Shown in pieces: positions 31,142-39,208 of a DNA stretch of 64,000 bases (positions are counted from its first letter, which is position 1; every line of letters begins with the position of its first letter). The notes beneath the pieces were generated by a model. That model was not told the origin of the DNA, did no database searches, and worked only from the letters and a program-made list of their open reading frames with translations. The stretch covers positions 124,001-188,000 of the forward strand of contig JANUBW010000003.1 of NCBI GenBank assembly GCA_024809215.1, read 5' to 3'. This DNA is from Niastella sp. OAS944 (GTDB lineage Bacteria; Bacteroidota; Bacteroidia; Chitinophagales; Chitinophagaceae). Made by a program: the position numbers and the translations under genes.

Positions 31142-31906
31142 ATGAAACAGCTGATATTAGATAAGCTGGCGGCAGTTGAAAAAGAACACAACATAAAGAT
31201 CCTGTTCTCGTGCGAATCGGGTAGCCGGGGTTGGGAGTTTCCAAGCCCCGATAGCGATTTTGATGTACGGTTTATATACGTGCGTCCTTATCGCTACTAT
31301 CTTTCTGTAATGGAACGCACCGACGATCTCAACTTCGCCATCAGCGGCGATTTAGACATGTATGGCTGGGACATTCGCAAGGTGTTGCAGCTGATGCGCA
31401 AATCGAACGTTACCCCTTTTGAGTGGTTGCAATCGCCCATTATTTACCGCCAGGAGCCTGGCTTTAAAGAAGACCTATGGGCGTTGTGCCAGCATTATTT
31501 CAGCCGGCGTTCCAATATTCATCACTACCTTGGTATAGCCCAGGGCGCACTGGCCGGCATGACCAATGGCAGCGAAATAACCATCAAAAAACTGTTCTAT
31601 GTACTAAGGCCCTTACTGGCAGCCAAATGGTGCCTCCAAAAGGAAAGTATAGCACCCATGACCATTGGGCCGCTTATGACGCTTTTGCCGCAACATTTGC
31701 AACAACAGGTTAGTGAGTTAATAACCGTTAAGTCAACCGCTGCCGAAGGCTTTATAATAAACATAGATGCCGAATTGAAAACATATATTGACCAGGAGTT
31801 CGCCCGCATCGATGAAGCATCGAAACAACTTCCCAAAGAACCTTTCTATGCCGAACGGCTGGATGAATTCTTTGTAAACACCATTACAAAGTATGACCAT
31901 AAATGA
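31142..31906 (+). CDS. RlaP-type nucleotidyltransferase, copy 1 (PF10127-like)
   Basis: A 254-residue protein from the Met at 31142; the open frame starts 19 codons earlier but would overlap the S24-like gene. The polymerase-beta-type catalytic motif is intact: CESGSRGWEFPSPDSDFDVRFIYV, with G27-S28 and D39-x-D41. The following DLDMYGWDIRKVLQLMRKSNVTPFEWLQSPIIYR is typical of the YcgL/RlaP family, named for association with RNA ligases and RNA-repair operons. The reaction is probably nucleotide transfer to an RNA or protein end. It overlaps the next gene by 14 bp. No RNA ligase is present in the window. Confidence 0.85.
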   Translation: MKQLILDKLAAVEKEHNIKILFSCESGSRGWEFPSPDSDFDVRFIYVRPYRYYLSVMERTDDLNFAISGDLDMYGWDIRKVLQLMRKSNVTPFEWLQSPIIYRQEPGFKEDLWALCQHYFSRRSNIHHYLGIAQGALAGMTNGSEITIKKLFYVLRPLLAAKWCLQKESIAPMTIGPLMTLLPQHLQQQVSELITVKSTAAEGFIINIDAELKTYIDQEFARIDEASKQLPKEPFYAERLDEFFVNTITKYDHK

Positions 31907-32951
31907 TATAAAGGAACAGGGGTTGCTGTTGTTTGAATGCATCAGCGGCAGTAAGGCATATGGATTAAATACGCCCACGTCTGATACAGACATTAAAGGT
32001 GTTTACTATTTGCCAAAGGCGCAATTCTACGGACTGGAATATATTCCGCAAATAAGCAATGAAACCAGCGATGAAGTGTATTATGAACTGGGGCGTTTTG
32101 TTGAGTTATTAACAAAGAACAATCCCAATATACTCGAGCTGCTGGCATCGCCCGAAGACTGCGTATTGTACCGCCACCCCATTATGAACAGGTTGCATAT
32201 AAATATGTTCCTGTCGAAGCTTTGCAAAGAAACCTTTGGGGGCTATGCCCTTACCCAAATAAAAAAAGCAAGGGGTTATAAAAAGAAGATCATTAACCCC
32301 GTTGATGAAGTAAGAAAATCGGTACTTGATTTTTGTTTTATAATGCAGGGTCATCAGTCGGTTCCGTTAACCGAATGGCTGGCGCAAAACAATTATGTGC
32401 AGGAAAGGTGTGGCCTTGTAAACATCACCCATACAAAAGGATTGTATGCCCTGTTCTATGATGAAAATAATGTTCACCGGTACCGCGGTATAATGAGCAG
32501 TGAACTGGCCAATGAGGTATCGCTTTCCTCAATACCTAAAGGCGAAAAAGAAGTAGCCTATCTGTTCTTTAACCTGGAACATTATTCTTCTTATTGCAAA
32601 GACTATAAGGAGTACTGGGAATGGGTTGAAAAGCGTAATGAGCACCGTTACCTGGGTAATGCAGAACATGGTAAAGGGTACGATGCCAAGAACATGATGC
32701 ACACCATAAGGCTACTGCAGGTAGCGAAAGAAATTATAGAACAGGGAACATTGAACGTAAAACGGTTAAACCGGCAGGAGTTACTTTCCATTAAAACCGG
32801 TGAATACCAATACAACGATCTGCTGGCAATGGCCGATTCACTGATGGCCGACATTGAGGCGGCGTATGAGAACAGCACGCTACCCAATGTCCCCAACAAA
32901 GAACAGATTGAGTTGGTATTAGTGCAAATGCGGGAAACACTGTATAAGTAA
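31893..32951 (+). CDS. RlaP-type nucleotidyltransferase, copy 2 (PF10127-like)
   Basis: A 352-residue paralogue of the preceding gene, overlapping it by 14 bp. The catalytic motif is intact: FECISGSKAYGLNTPTSDTDIKGVYY, with G19-S20 and D31-x-D33, followed by YELGRFVELLTKNNPNILELLASPEDC. The C-terminal half is helical, with a conserved KNMMHTIRLLQVAKEI segment (H277-like) that is frequent in this family. Two active-looking nucleotidyltransferases side by side suggest either two substrates (for example the two tRNA-like RNAs) or a heteromer. It is the last gene of the cluster, and two hairpins follow. Confidence 0.85.
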   Translation: MTINDIKEQGLLLFECISGSKAYGLNTPTSDTDIKGVYYLPKAQFYGLEYIPQISNETSDEVYYELGRFVELLTKNNPNILELLASPEDCVLYRHPIMNRLHINMFLSKLCKETFGGYALTQIKKARGYKKKIINPVDEVRKSVLDFCFIMQGHQSVPLTEWLAQNNYVQERCGLVNITHTKGLYALFYDENNVHRYRGIMSSELANEVSLSSIPKGEKEVAYLFFNLEHYSSYCKDYKEYWEWVEKRNEHRYLGNAEHGKGYDAKNMMHTIRLLQVAKEIIEQGTLNVKRLNRQELLSIKTGEYQYNDLLAMADSLMADIEAAYENSTLPNVPNKEQIELVLVQMRETLYK

Positions 32952-33026
32952 CCCCGTAAAAAGACGGGGCACTCTCGATAACTATGGCCCATTCTGTTAG
33001 TTTTAACATTTTTCAGGGCCATAGTT
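32952..33026 (+). terminator. Two consecutive hairpins closing the RlaP cluster
   Basis: First hairpin: CCCCGT (32952-32957) / ACGGGG (32964-32969). Second: AACTATGGCCC (32980-32990) / GGGCCATAGTT (33016-33026), an 11-bp perfect stem with a 25-nt loop. No long T run follows the first; the second is followed by TCTTC. Probable transcript end. Confidence 0.55.
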
Positions 33027-33093
33027 TCTTCACTAAATAGGTTACTTTCATGTGGGTTTAGGAATAAAGAGAAGATCAATAACCTTTCCACAC

Positions 33094-33768
33094 ATGAGAA
33101 AGATTCTGAAATACACTGGTTACACCATTTTAACCATTGTAAGCCTCGTTCTATTATATCTCGGTTGTGCCTGGGCGCTCTCGCGCCTGTCTGTATCCCC
33201 CGAAAAAAATACTGCACACCAGGTAACCATCTATATAAAAAGCAGTCCTGTTCATACCGATCTGCTATTACCTGTTAAAACAACGTTTAAAGACTGGAGC
33301 CAAAGCTTTTTATATAAAGACACCCGCACCAGCGATTCCACATTCAATTATTTGGCTTTTGGCTGGGGCGATAAAGGCTTTTACCTTGAAACACCTACCT
33401 GGGCCGACCTCAAAGCCAGCACCGCCTTTAAAGCTGCCTTCTGGCTTAGCTCATCTGCCGTTCACACCACTTATTATAAAACACCTAAAGAAGGTAAGAA
33501 CTGTGTAAAACTTGAGATCTCTTCCGAACAATACCAGCGCCTGATAACCTTTATTGAAAAAAGCCTGCAGTTCAACAGCGCCGGGGCGCCCATTGTTATT
33601 GGTAAAGAAAAAGTGTATGGCAACCACGATGCTTTTTATGAAGCCAAAGGCCGCTACAGTTTATTTCATACCTGTAACACATGGGCCAACGATGCATTGA
33701 AGGCCTGCGGCCAAAAAGCCTGCTGGTGGACTCCGTTTGCAGATATAATAAAATCGCAGTATCGTTAA
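33094..33768 (+). CDS. TIGR02117-like membrane-anchored protein
   Basis: 224 residues from the Met at 33094 (MRKILKYTGYTILTIVSLVLLYLG); a Met 14 codons upstream is in frame but poorly placed. One N-terminal membrane segment (~7-28) is followed by a soluble domain: VTIYIKSSPVHTDLLLPV, FNYLAFGWGDKGFYLETPTWADL, VHTTYY, and the C-terminal YSLFHTCNTWANDALKACGQKACWWTPF. These match the TIGR02117/DUF2459 family, in which the C-terminal Cys-N-T-W and earlier H-T-D suggest a papain-like (NlpC-like) arrangement. It should face the periplasm. Function is not established. Confidence 0.75.
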   Translation: MRKILKYTGYTILTIVSLVLLYLGCAWALSRLSVSPEKNTAHQVTIYIKSSPVHTDLLLPVKTTFKDWSQSFLYKDTRTSDSTFNYLAFGWGDKGFYLETPTWADLKASTAFKAAFWLSSSAVHTTYYKTPKEGKNCVKLEISSEQYQRLITFIEKSLQFNSAGAPIVIGKEKVYGNHDAFYEAKGRYSLFHTCNTWANDALKACGQKACWWTPFADIIKSQYR

Positions 33769-33777
33769 TAAGTAAGT

Positions 33778-33802
33778 GTGCCACACCTTGAAAGTGTGGC
33801 AC
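33778..33802. terminator. Bidirectional hairpin between convergent genes
   Basis: GTGCCACAC (33778-33786) pairs perfectly with GTGTGGCAC (33794-33802) over a 7-nt loop, between stops at 33768 (+) and 33810 (-). Confidence 0.7.
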
Positions 33803-33809
33803 AGGTGAG

Positions 33810-34904
33810 TTACTTCTTTTCGTTCATCGCTTTCTTTATAACCGGCAGTATGGCATCGGCAATACGCATAAAACCAACATCGGTTAAGTGTATGCCATCT
33901 ATGGTTGCTTCATGATCGTCACCAATAAGTTTTTCACTTTCAATATAAAAGAGATTCTTTACGCCTTCCTGTTTCAACTTCTCATATGCTTTTTTTATCT
34001 CTTCGTTTTGTCTTCTTGTATTTTCACCTATTTGTTGATCAAAGAGGCCATTTTGTCTGAACACCGTCTCTACCAATACAATGGGTGTATTTGGCTGATG
34101 CTCTCGAATATATTTTATAAAATATTGTGAGCGGTCTCTTATCTGTTCGGGCGAAGGGTTGGGTATACAGTCCAATACATAGCAGTCTGCCTGTACAGTG
34201 GCTAAATATGTTGCCAACTCAGGTTCCATTTTTGCACTGCCGCTAAAACCTAAATTAATTACATCGTAACCGGTGCGGCGTTGCAGTATGGCGGGGTAGG
34301 CCATACCAGGCCGGCTGGCCGAAGCACCTTGTACTACACTGGATCCATACACTACAATACGTTTTGATTTATTAATGCCTGGCTGTGCGGGTTTGTTAAT
34401 GGTTGCATTTGTGTGTACGCCAATTTGCACATCGCCAATGCCATTATACAACGGCAGGTACATCATAAACTGTTTCCTACTGCCATCCATATTCTGAACA
34501 ATCAGTTGGTCCTGCTCAGTTCCTTTGGCCGGCTTGCCTGTGCTTACAAATTGCCACTTGCCATCTTTTAAACAATACAGGTCGAGACCGCTGTGTGCAA
34601 TGGGTGTCATGTTGTGCATGTACACTTCGGCCGGCAACTTCCATTTTGCACGAATAACGCTTGAATTTGCTTCGAATAACACGGCAATGCCGGCACTGTG
34701 TTTGGTCAGTCTTTTAACATTGGGGGGAAAGCCAATGGCATCAACACTATCAACACGCCAATAAATTGAATCGGTGTTCTTTGCCTTGCCGGTCATTAAC
34801 AAGGTGCCGGCATCAACATACCTGATCGTGTCCTGTGAAAAAGATAACTGTAATACCATCAGCAGCGAAACAGAAAGCAAAAGTTTAGGTAAAGGGGTTT
34901 TCAT
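33810..34904 (-). CDS. Secreted SGNH/GDSL hydrolase
   Basis: A 364-residue protein with a signal peptide (cleavage near SFSQ, residue ~24). Residues ~25-175 are a beta-sandwich-like accessory domain common to this type. The SGNH hydrolase occupies ~180-364: block I VVYGSSVVQG, block II LGFSGSAKM, block III LDCIPNP, and block V DGIHLTDVG with the catalytic Asp/His pair. Such enzymes remove acyl groups from glycans or act as lipases. It is the last gene of the ECF/FecR/SusCD locus, 23 bp after the YdcF-like gene, which suggests deacylation of the imported glycan. Confidence 0.85.
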   Translation of the reverse strand: MKTPLPKLLLSVSLLMVLQLSFSQDTIRYVDAGTLLMTGKAKNTDSIYWRVDSVDAIGFPPNVKRLTKHSAGIAVLFEANSSVIRAKWKLPAEVYMHNMTPIAHSGLDLYCLKDGKWQFVSTGKPAKGTEQDQLIVQNMDGSRKQFMMYLPLYNGIGDVQIGVHTNATINKPAQPGINKSKRIVVYGSSVVQGASASRPGMAYPAILQRRTGYDVINLGFSGSAKMEPELATYLATVQADCYVLDCIPNPSPEQIRDRSQYFIKYIREHQPNTPIVLVETVFRQNGLFDQQIGENTRRQNEEIKKAYEKLKQEGVKNLFYIESEKLIGDDHEATIDGIHLTDVGFMRIADAILPVIKKAMNEKK

Positions 34905-34927
34905 GTGTCTATATTTAAAGGATTGTA

Positions 34928-36157
34928 TTAGGGATCGAGCGGGTCAAGTGAATTGGCCTGCCGTGAATTATCCGATGGCAGATACTCCGTTTCTGTTGCA
35001 CTTAGTTTTGTTATTGAACTAAAAGGCGTGTAGCCGAGCTCTTTCACCACTTTATCTTTCATACTGCCATTGATATAAGTATTCTGCGAAGCGTCGGTAA
35101 CGATCAACACAGGTTTATTAAATGGCATTTTGAAAAGGAAAAGGAGGCGATTGGCATTTCGAAGGTTGGTAGTGGTATGGCGTGCGTGTGGTTCTATAAT
35201 AATGGCCGAAGCGGGAAGGTGCAGTACTTCTACCATGTACTTTTTCATTTCAATGGCTTCGCAATAAGGTGTTTTATTTGGATGAACATGTCCGCCGGAA
35301 ACTATCACAAAGGGCGCCTTACCTTCAAGGTACCGAACTGCTGCACTGTCGCACCGTTTGGCGCCATTGGGATCGAGCTTTACATCTGGCTGTTCTGGCC
35401 CAAGCCCCGGAACAAGAATGGCACTGTACGGATAATTCTTCCACTTTATTTTTTGAACTCTGTTAAACGCTGCGGCATTTTCACCAGCGGTCAACGGCAG
35501 ATAGCGGGCAGCTTCATCGCGGTCGTTCAACTTCAATGCTTCCACTGCAAACAGTAACGACATACTAAAAAAAGCGCCCGATTTATTCTTCATTACCTTT
35601 TGTACACTGGCGGCTACCTTATCGCGAAAACCGGCATCTGCTTTATCAAAACTAATAGAGTCGATCTTTGGATACAAAGGCTTCTTTCCTGCTATATAGG
35701 TGTTAAGCACATAAGCAATACCGCGGGCATCGGTTTCCCAGGCCTTGCGAACAAAAGCGGTATCGGGTTCTTTCATAAACAATGGATACAATCCGCTTTG
35801 TTTTAGTTTGCGTACCCGCTCCTTAACAGAACCCGGTGTCGTTACCAAATGCACCAGGTCGTTGCCAATAGCTGCAATTTCGGAATCGGTATATTGTAAA
35901 GCAGTGCTGTAACAGCTGGCCGTTTTACAATCCTTCATATTCTCTACATCGCGCATGATGCGGTAATAACTTTCAACAAAACTGTTTGGCTGTACGGCTG
36001 ATCGCTGCAGTGGAACTTCAATCATGTACAAAAAAGGAAAATTCTTTAGCTGCAGGTATTTGTCTTTTTCGGTTTGAGCCATTATAGTGGCCGTAAACGT
36101 AAGTAGCACAAAACTGCAGCTAAAGAATTTTAAAACCTGGTATTTCATTTTTTTCAT
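34928..36157 (-). CDS. Secreted YdcF/DUF218-like protein
   Basis: A 409-residue protein with a signal peptide (~1-28, cleavage near MAQ). The N-terminal ~215 residues are helical and unassigned. Residues ~240-390 match the DUF218/YdcF Rossmann-like domain: YSAILVPGLG, RCDSAAVRYLEGKAPFVIVSGGHVHPNKTPYCEAIEMKKYMVEV, IIIEPHARHTTTNLRNA and LIVTDASQ. E. coli YdcF binds S-adenosylmethionine; a related domain in SanA/ElyC concerns envelope integrity. The gene overlaps the EEP gene upstream by 4 bp (ATGA), so the two are translationally coupled. Its biochemical role in the locus is not known. Confidence 0.8.
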   Translation of the reverse strand: MKKMKYQVLKFFSCSFVLLTFTATIMAQTEKDKYLQLKNFPFLYMIEVPLQRSAVQPNSFVESYYRIMRDVENMKDCKTASCYSTALQYTDSEIAAIGNDLVHLVTTPGSVKERVRKLKQSGLYPLFMKEPDTAFVRKAWETDARGIAYVLNTYIAGKKPLYPKIDSISFDKADAGFRDKVAASVQKVMKNKSGAFFSMSLLFAVEALKLNDRDEAARYLPLTAGENAAAFNRVQKIKWKNYPYSAILVPGLGPEQPDVKLDPNGAKRCDSAAVRYLEGKAPFVIVSGGHVHPNKTPYCEAIEMKKYMVEVLHLPASAIIIEPHARHTTTNLRNANRLLFLFKMPFNKPVLIVTDASQNTYINGSMKDKVVKELGYTPFSSITKLSATETEYLPSDNSRQANSLDPLDP

Positions 36158-37026
36158 TTCAGATCAAGCAAAACCGGATAGTGGTCTGAGTAATTGTTGG
36201 TAAAGTCATCGACGATCACCCTTGTACTTGCAATCTTTTTTACAAGGTCCTTACTCACAAAAATAAAATCAATGCGCGATGTTACATCAGTACCTGTCTT
36301 TGGTTCGAACCGTTTGGGATGAACCGTTTTTACAAATTCCGGTGTCGTTTTCTTTAAGGCATCGGTAAACCCATTCGCCAGCACTTTTTCAATAACCGTA
36401 TAATCGAGTTTATTATCGGCCAGTTTCTTTATGGGTGCGTATTTCTTTTCGTATTTCAGGTAATTCTCCACCATGCGGCCATCGCTGTAATTGGCTGAGT
36501 CGGCCGGCGAAAGCGTATTGAAATCGCCCATGATCAACCAGTTTTGCTTTGCGGATTGTGCATTAATGTGCGCCATCAACAGATCAACCTCCTGGCGCCG
36601 TTTGCGATAATCGAATGGTGTAAAATGCAATGATACTACATAAAAATCTTTTATGCGAGCGATTATAAAACCGCGGTCCATATTATCACTTACCTTTTGC
36701 ACATTTACGATAGGGTATTTACTGGTAATGGCCACCGGAAACTTCTCACCCTCAATCAATAGCACAGTATAAGGATGCCCGTATGATTCGGCCAGCTTTT
36801 CAAGCGAAGCCTGAGTGAAACCAGTTACTTCCTGTAAGGCCAGCACATCGGGGTCCATTTGTTTTACCCACTGAACAAAAACAGGTTTGCCCGCCGCAGT
36901 ATCGAGCTTCATACCTTCCAATATATTGTAGGTTATTACACGCAATTGATTGTTTTGCGAAAAAGCGGGGGAAGCCAAAATAGAAAGGAACAGGTAAACA
37001 AGAATATGTTTCAAGAGATTCATCAT
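36154..37026 (-). CDS. Secreted endonuclease/exonuclease/phosphatase (EEP) family protein
   Basis: A 290-residue protein with a signal peptide (cleavage near AFSQ, residue ~24). The EEP motifs are in order: LRVITYNILEG, the metal ligand in ALQEVTGF, VSLHFTPFDYRKR, IMGDFNTLSP, RIDFIFVSKDL and the terminal SDHYPVLLDL. It is distinct from the EEP protein at 6794 but has the same fold. It should cleave phosphoester bonds in the periplasm. Its position after the NAGPA-like glycosidase suggests joint processing of phosphodiester-linked sugars. The spacer to that gene holds a long hairpin (37046-37161). Confidence 0.85.
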   Translation of the reverse strand: MMNLLKHILVYLFLSILASPAFSQNNQLRVITYNILEGMKLDTAAGKPVFVQWVKQMDPDVLALQEVTGFTQASLEKLAESYGHPYTVLLIEGEKFPVAITSKYPIVNVQKVSDNMDRGFIIARIKDFYVVSLHFTPFDYRKRRQEVDLLMAHINAQSAKQNWLIMGDFNTLSPADSANYSDGRMVENYLKYEKKYAPIKKLADNKLDYTVIEKVLANGFTDALKKTTPEFVKTVHPKRFEPKTGTDVTSRIDFIFVSKDLVKKIASTRVIVDDFTNNYSDHYPVLLDLK

Positions 37027-37045
37027 TTGCTTATTAATGTCAGTG

Positions 37046-37161
37046 GTGAATGGTCAGTGGTGAGTGGGTGCCTGAATTTTTTGGCATGCTGAACAATCGC
37101 AATGGTCGCGAATTATCAGCCGTTTTGTTATTCGGAGAGCCACTCACAACTCACCATTCAC
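37046..37161. repeat. Long imperfect palindrome inside the sus-type operon
   Basis: The 22-nt arm 37046-37067 (GTGAATGGTCAGTGG..) pairs with 37140-37161 (..CTCACCATTCAC) with only two mismatches. It lies between the glycosidase stop and the EEP start and could cause partial termination or RNA processing within the operon. Confidence 0.75.
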
Positions 37162-37168
37162 AACTCAC

Positions 37169-39181
37169 TTATTTTATCACAACTTTAAACGATTCATTTA
37201 CTGCCGTTGAATTTACATATAGAATATACACCCCTTTGGGCAAATGACCCAGATCGATCTTTTGCGTGCCGCCGGAATATTTTCTTTCCGACAACTTCTT
37301 TCCGTACGTATCCAGCACTTTCACGCTGAAATCGTTCACAGGTTCTTGTTTAAAATCAATGGTGAAAATACCCGTGCCCGGGTTAGGATATACTATAATC
37401 TTATTTTCATTTCGCTGTATCATCTCAGTTGCAGCAGCCGACGCCGCTTTTTCAGGTTCACCCATCATACGGGCGCCTGTTGTTTCGGTACCATTGGGAT
37501 CAACCATTATATCATCGAAAAAAATAAACCAGGTATTGGCGGTATTTGGTTGTGTAAATTCAATGGAGTTCAACCTGATGCCATTGCTATTGAGTACCCC
37601 GTTACCGGTATCGTAAGTAGTACCATTGAAGTTGGTAAGGTTCCAAACATATTTATGCCATTGCCCGTCATTGATCACGTTAAGCTGCGGCGACAACTCA
37701 ATACCATCGCTATCATTAAGCCAAAGCCGAACTTTTGCATTGGTGTTGGCCGTTTCCGTACGCATATAAAAACTAATTGTACCATGGTTGTCGAAGTAGC
37801 GGTTTTTACTGTTTTCGCCGTCACCCGATAAAATGCGCGCCTTCCAGGCGGTGGTCACGGCCGTATTATCGTATAGCTTTACAATGAGTGAGCGGTAACC
37901 GCTGTGACAGGTTTTTGCAGTATCAACCACAGAAGTAGTACTTACACCTACGGTTGTTGAACTGTAGTTTGGATTGCGATTAAAATGCCCTACGCCATTT
38001 TCAAAATCATCGAGGGTAATACTTGAAAGATAGGCCAGCAAACAACTGGCAATTTTCCTTGCTCCGCCGGCATCTGATGGAAGATTCTTCAACATATCAC
38101 TACCCATCATGGTAGATGAGCCGCCGCCATCGAAATTCAAGGCCTGGTAACTACCAGAGAATATCATAAAGTCTGCCAATTGCGGCAGGGTCATGCCCTC
38201 ACTTATACCAGGCCGGCGGCCATCAACTACTACAAAATAGATCTTGTTTTTCGCCTGATTATAACCAATAGCGGTTCTGGGCGCCATGCTATCTGGTATC
38301 GGTCCGTTTTCGTCGGCCCTACTTATGGCAACGTAATTAACGCCATCATTCACCAGTTTCAACCAACCGCCGGAGAGTTGCTTAATGTTAGTGATGCCGG
38401 TTGAGTTATCAATTACCTGCAGGTTCAGCGAGATCACATCATTGACGTTGAGGTTATTGAGAAATGTTTGTGCGGTGCCCAATCCATACAACACGGCCTG
38501 CCCCGAATCGAAGGCCATATTACCGGTAGTTGATTTGGCCAGCACTTTACAGGAAATAGTTGCATTGGCCTTCCAGTCGCCAATGCCATTTACCGGCACT
38601 ATTTTAATTTCAGTACCGCCAGGTTTAGTGTGGGTACTGTCACCTTTAAAACGATTGTACATCACCAGTTGATCGGTACCACCATAGCGGTTAATGTGAT
38701 CGATGGAACGGGTTGTTGCGCCGGCCGTAACGCTATAGGCCCCATTGAGCTTGGTAATGAACGGTGATCTGCTTTCCGTTATTCCGAATACCGTTCTGTT
38801 CAGCATGGTATCATACAATATCTCTCCATCGCCGATCATCATATGCCGGGTGTTCTTTATCGTAAGGTTACTGGTAAAGAAATCTGAATTGATGGCTGCC
38901 GTTACATCGTGCGCGCGAAAATTATCATGGGCTTTATACATTACCGGCACTGTTTCCTCTGCTCCATTGATGGTATCGCCGGCTTTTACCGCCTGCAGGT
39001 TTACCGTTGATTCTGTAAGGTCTATTTCCATTAGATGGATTCGCCGTATGGGCGAAGTTGTTTTATAGTGCTTGTACACCACACCCGGCGACATACGGCG
39101 GGTACTATCGAGCGTATACTGCGACATGGCAGAGGTACACACTATTGAGCATAGGATGCCCAATGAGATCATTTTTCTCAT
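37169..39181 (-). CDS. T9SS-secreted phosphodiester glycosidase (NAGPA-like)
   Basis: A 670-residue protein with a signal peptide (to about residue 20). Residues ~40-390 match the NAGPA (PF09992) fold: HLMEIDLTESTVNLQAV, DVTAAINSDFF, RTAIGYNQAKNKIYFVVVDGRRPGISEGMTLPQLADFMIFSGSYQALNFDGGGSSTMM. The human homologue removes GlcNAc from a GlcNAc-1-phosphodiester on mannose. Residues ~395-575 resemble a carbohydrate-binding-like beta-sandwich (LDDFENGVGHFNRNPNYSSTTVG..WFIFFDDIMVDP). The last ~75 residues are a T9SS sorting domain (IIVYPNPGTGIFTIDF..LPKGVYILYVNS). It should act at the cell surface, next to the SusCD pair in the same operon. Confidence 0.88.
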   Translation of the reverse strand: MRKMISLGILCSIVCTSAMSQYTLDSTRRMSPGVVYKHYKTTSPIRRIHLMEIDLTESTVNLQAVKAGDTINGAEETVPVMYKAHDNFRAHDVTAAINSDFFTSNLTIKNTRHMMIGDGEILYDTMLNRTVFGITESRSPFITKLNGAYSVTAGATTRSIDHINRYGGTDQLVMYNRFKGDSTHTKPGGTEIKIVPVNGIGDWKANATISCKVLAKSTTGNMAFDSGQAVLYGLGTAQTFLNNLNVNDVISLNLQVIDNSTGITNIKQLSGGWLKLVNDGVNYVAISRADENGPIPDSMAPRTAIGYNQAKNKIYFVVVDGRRPGISEGMTLPQLADFMIFSGSYQALNFDGGGSSTMMGSDMLKNLPSDAGGARKIASCLLAYLSSITLDDFENGVGHFNRNPNYSSTTVGVSTTSVVDTAKTCHSGYRSLIVKLYDNTAVTTAWKARILSGDGENSKNRYFDNHGTISFYMRTETANTNAKVRLWLNDSDGIELSPQLNVINDGQWHKYVWNLTNFNGTTYDTGNGVLNSNGIRLNSIEFTQPNTANTWFIFFDDIMVDPNGTETTGARMMGEPEKAASAAATEMIQRNENKIIVYPNPGTGIFTIDFKQEPVNDFSVKVLDTYGKKLSERKYSGGTQKIDLGHLPKGVYILYVNSTAVNESFKVVIK

Positions 39182-39208
39182 AGTAACAAGTATTATATGG
39201 TTAAGGAA

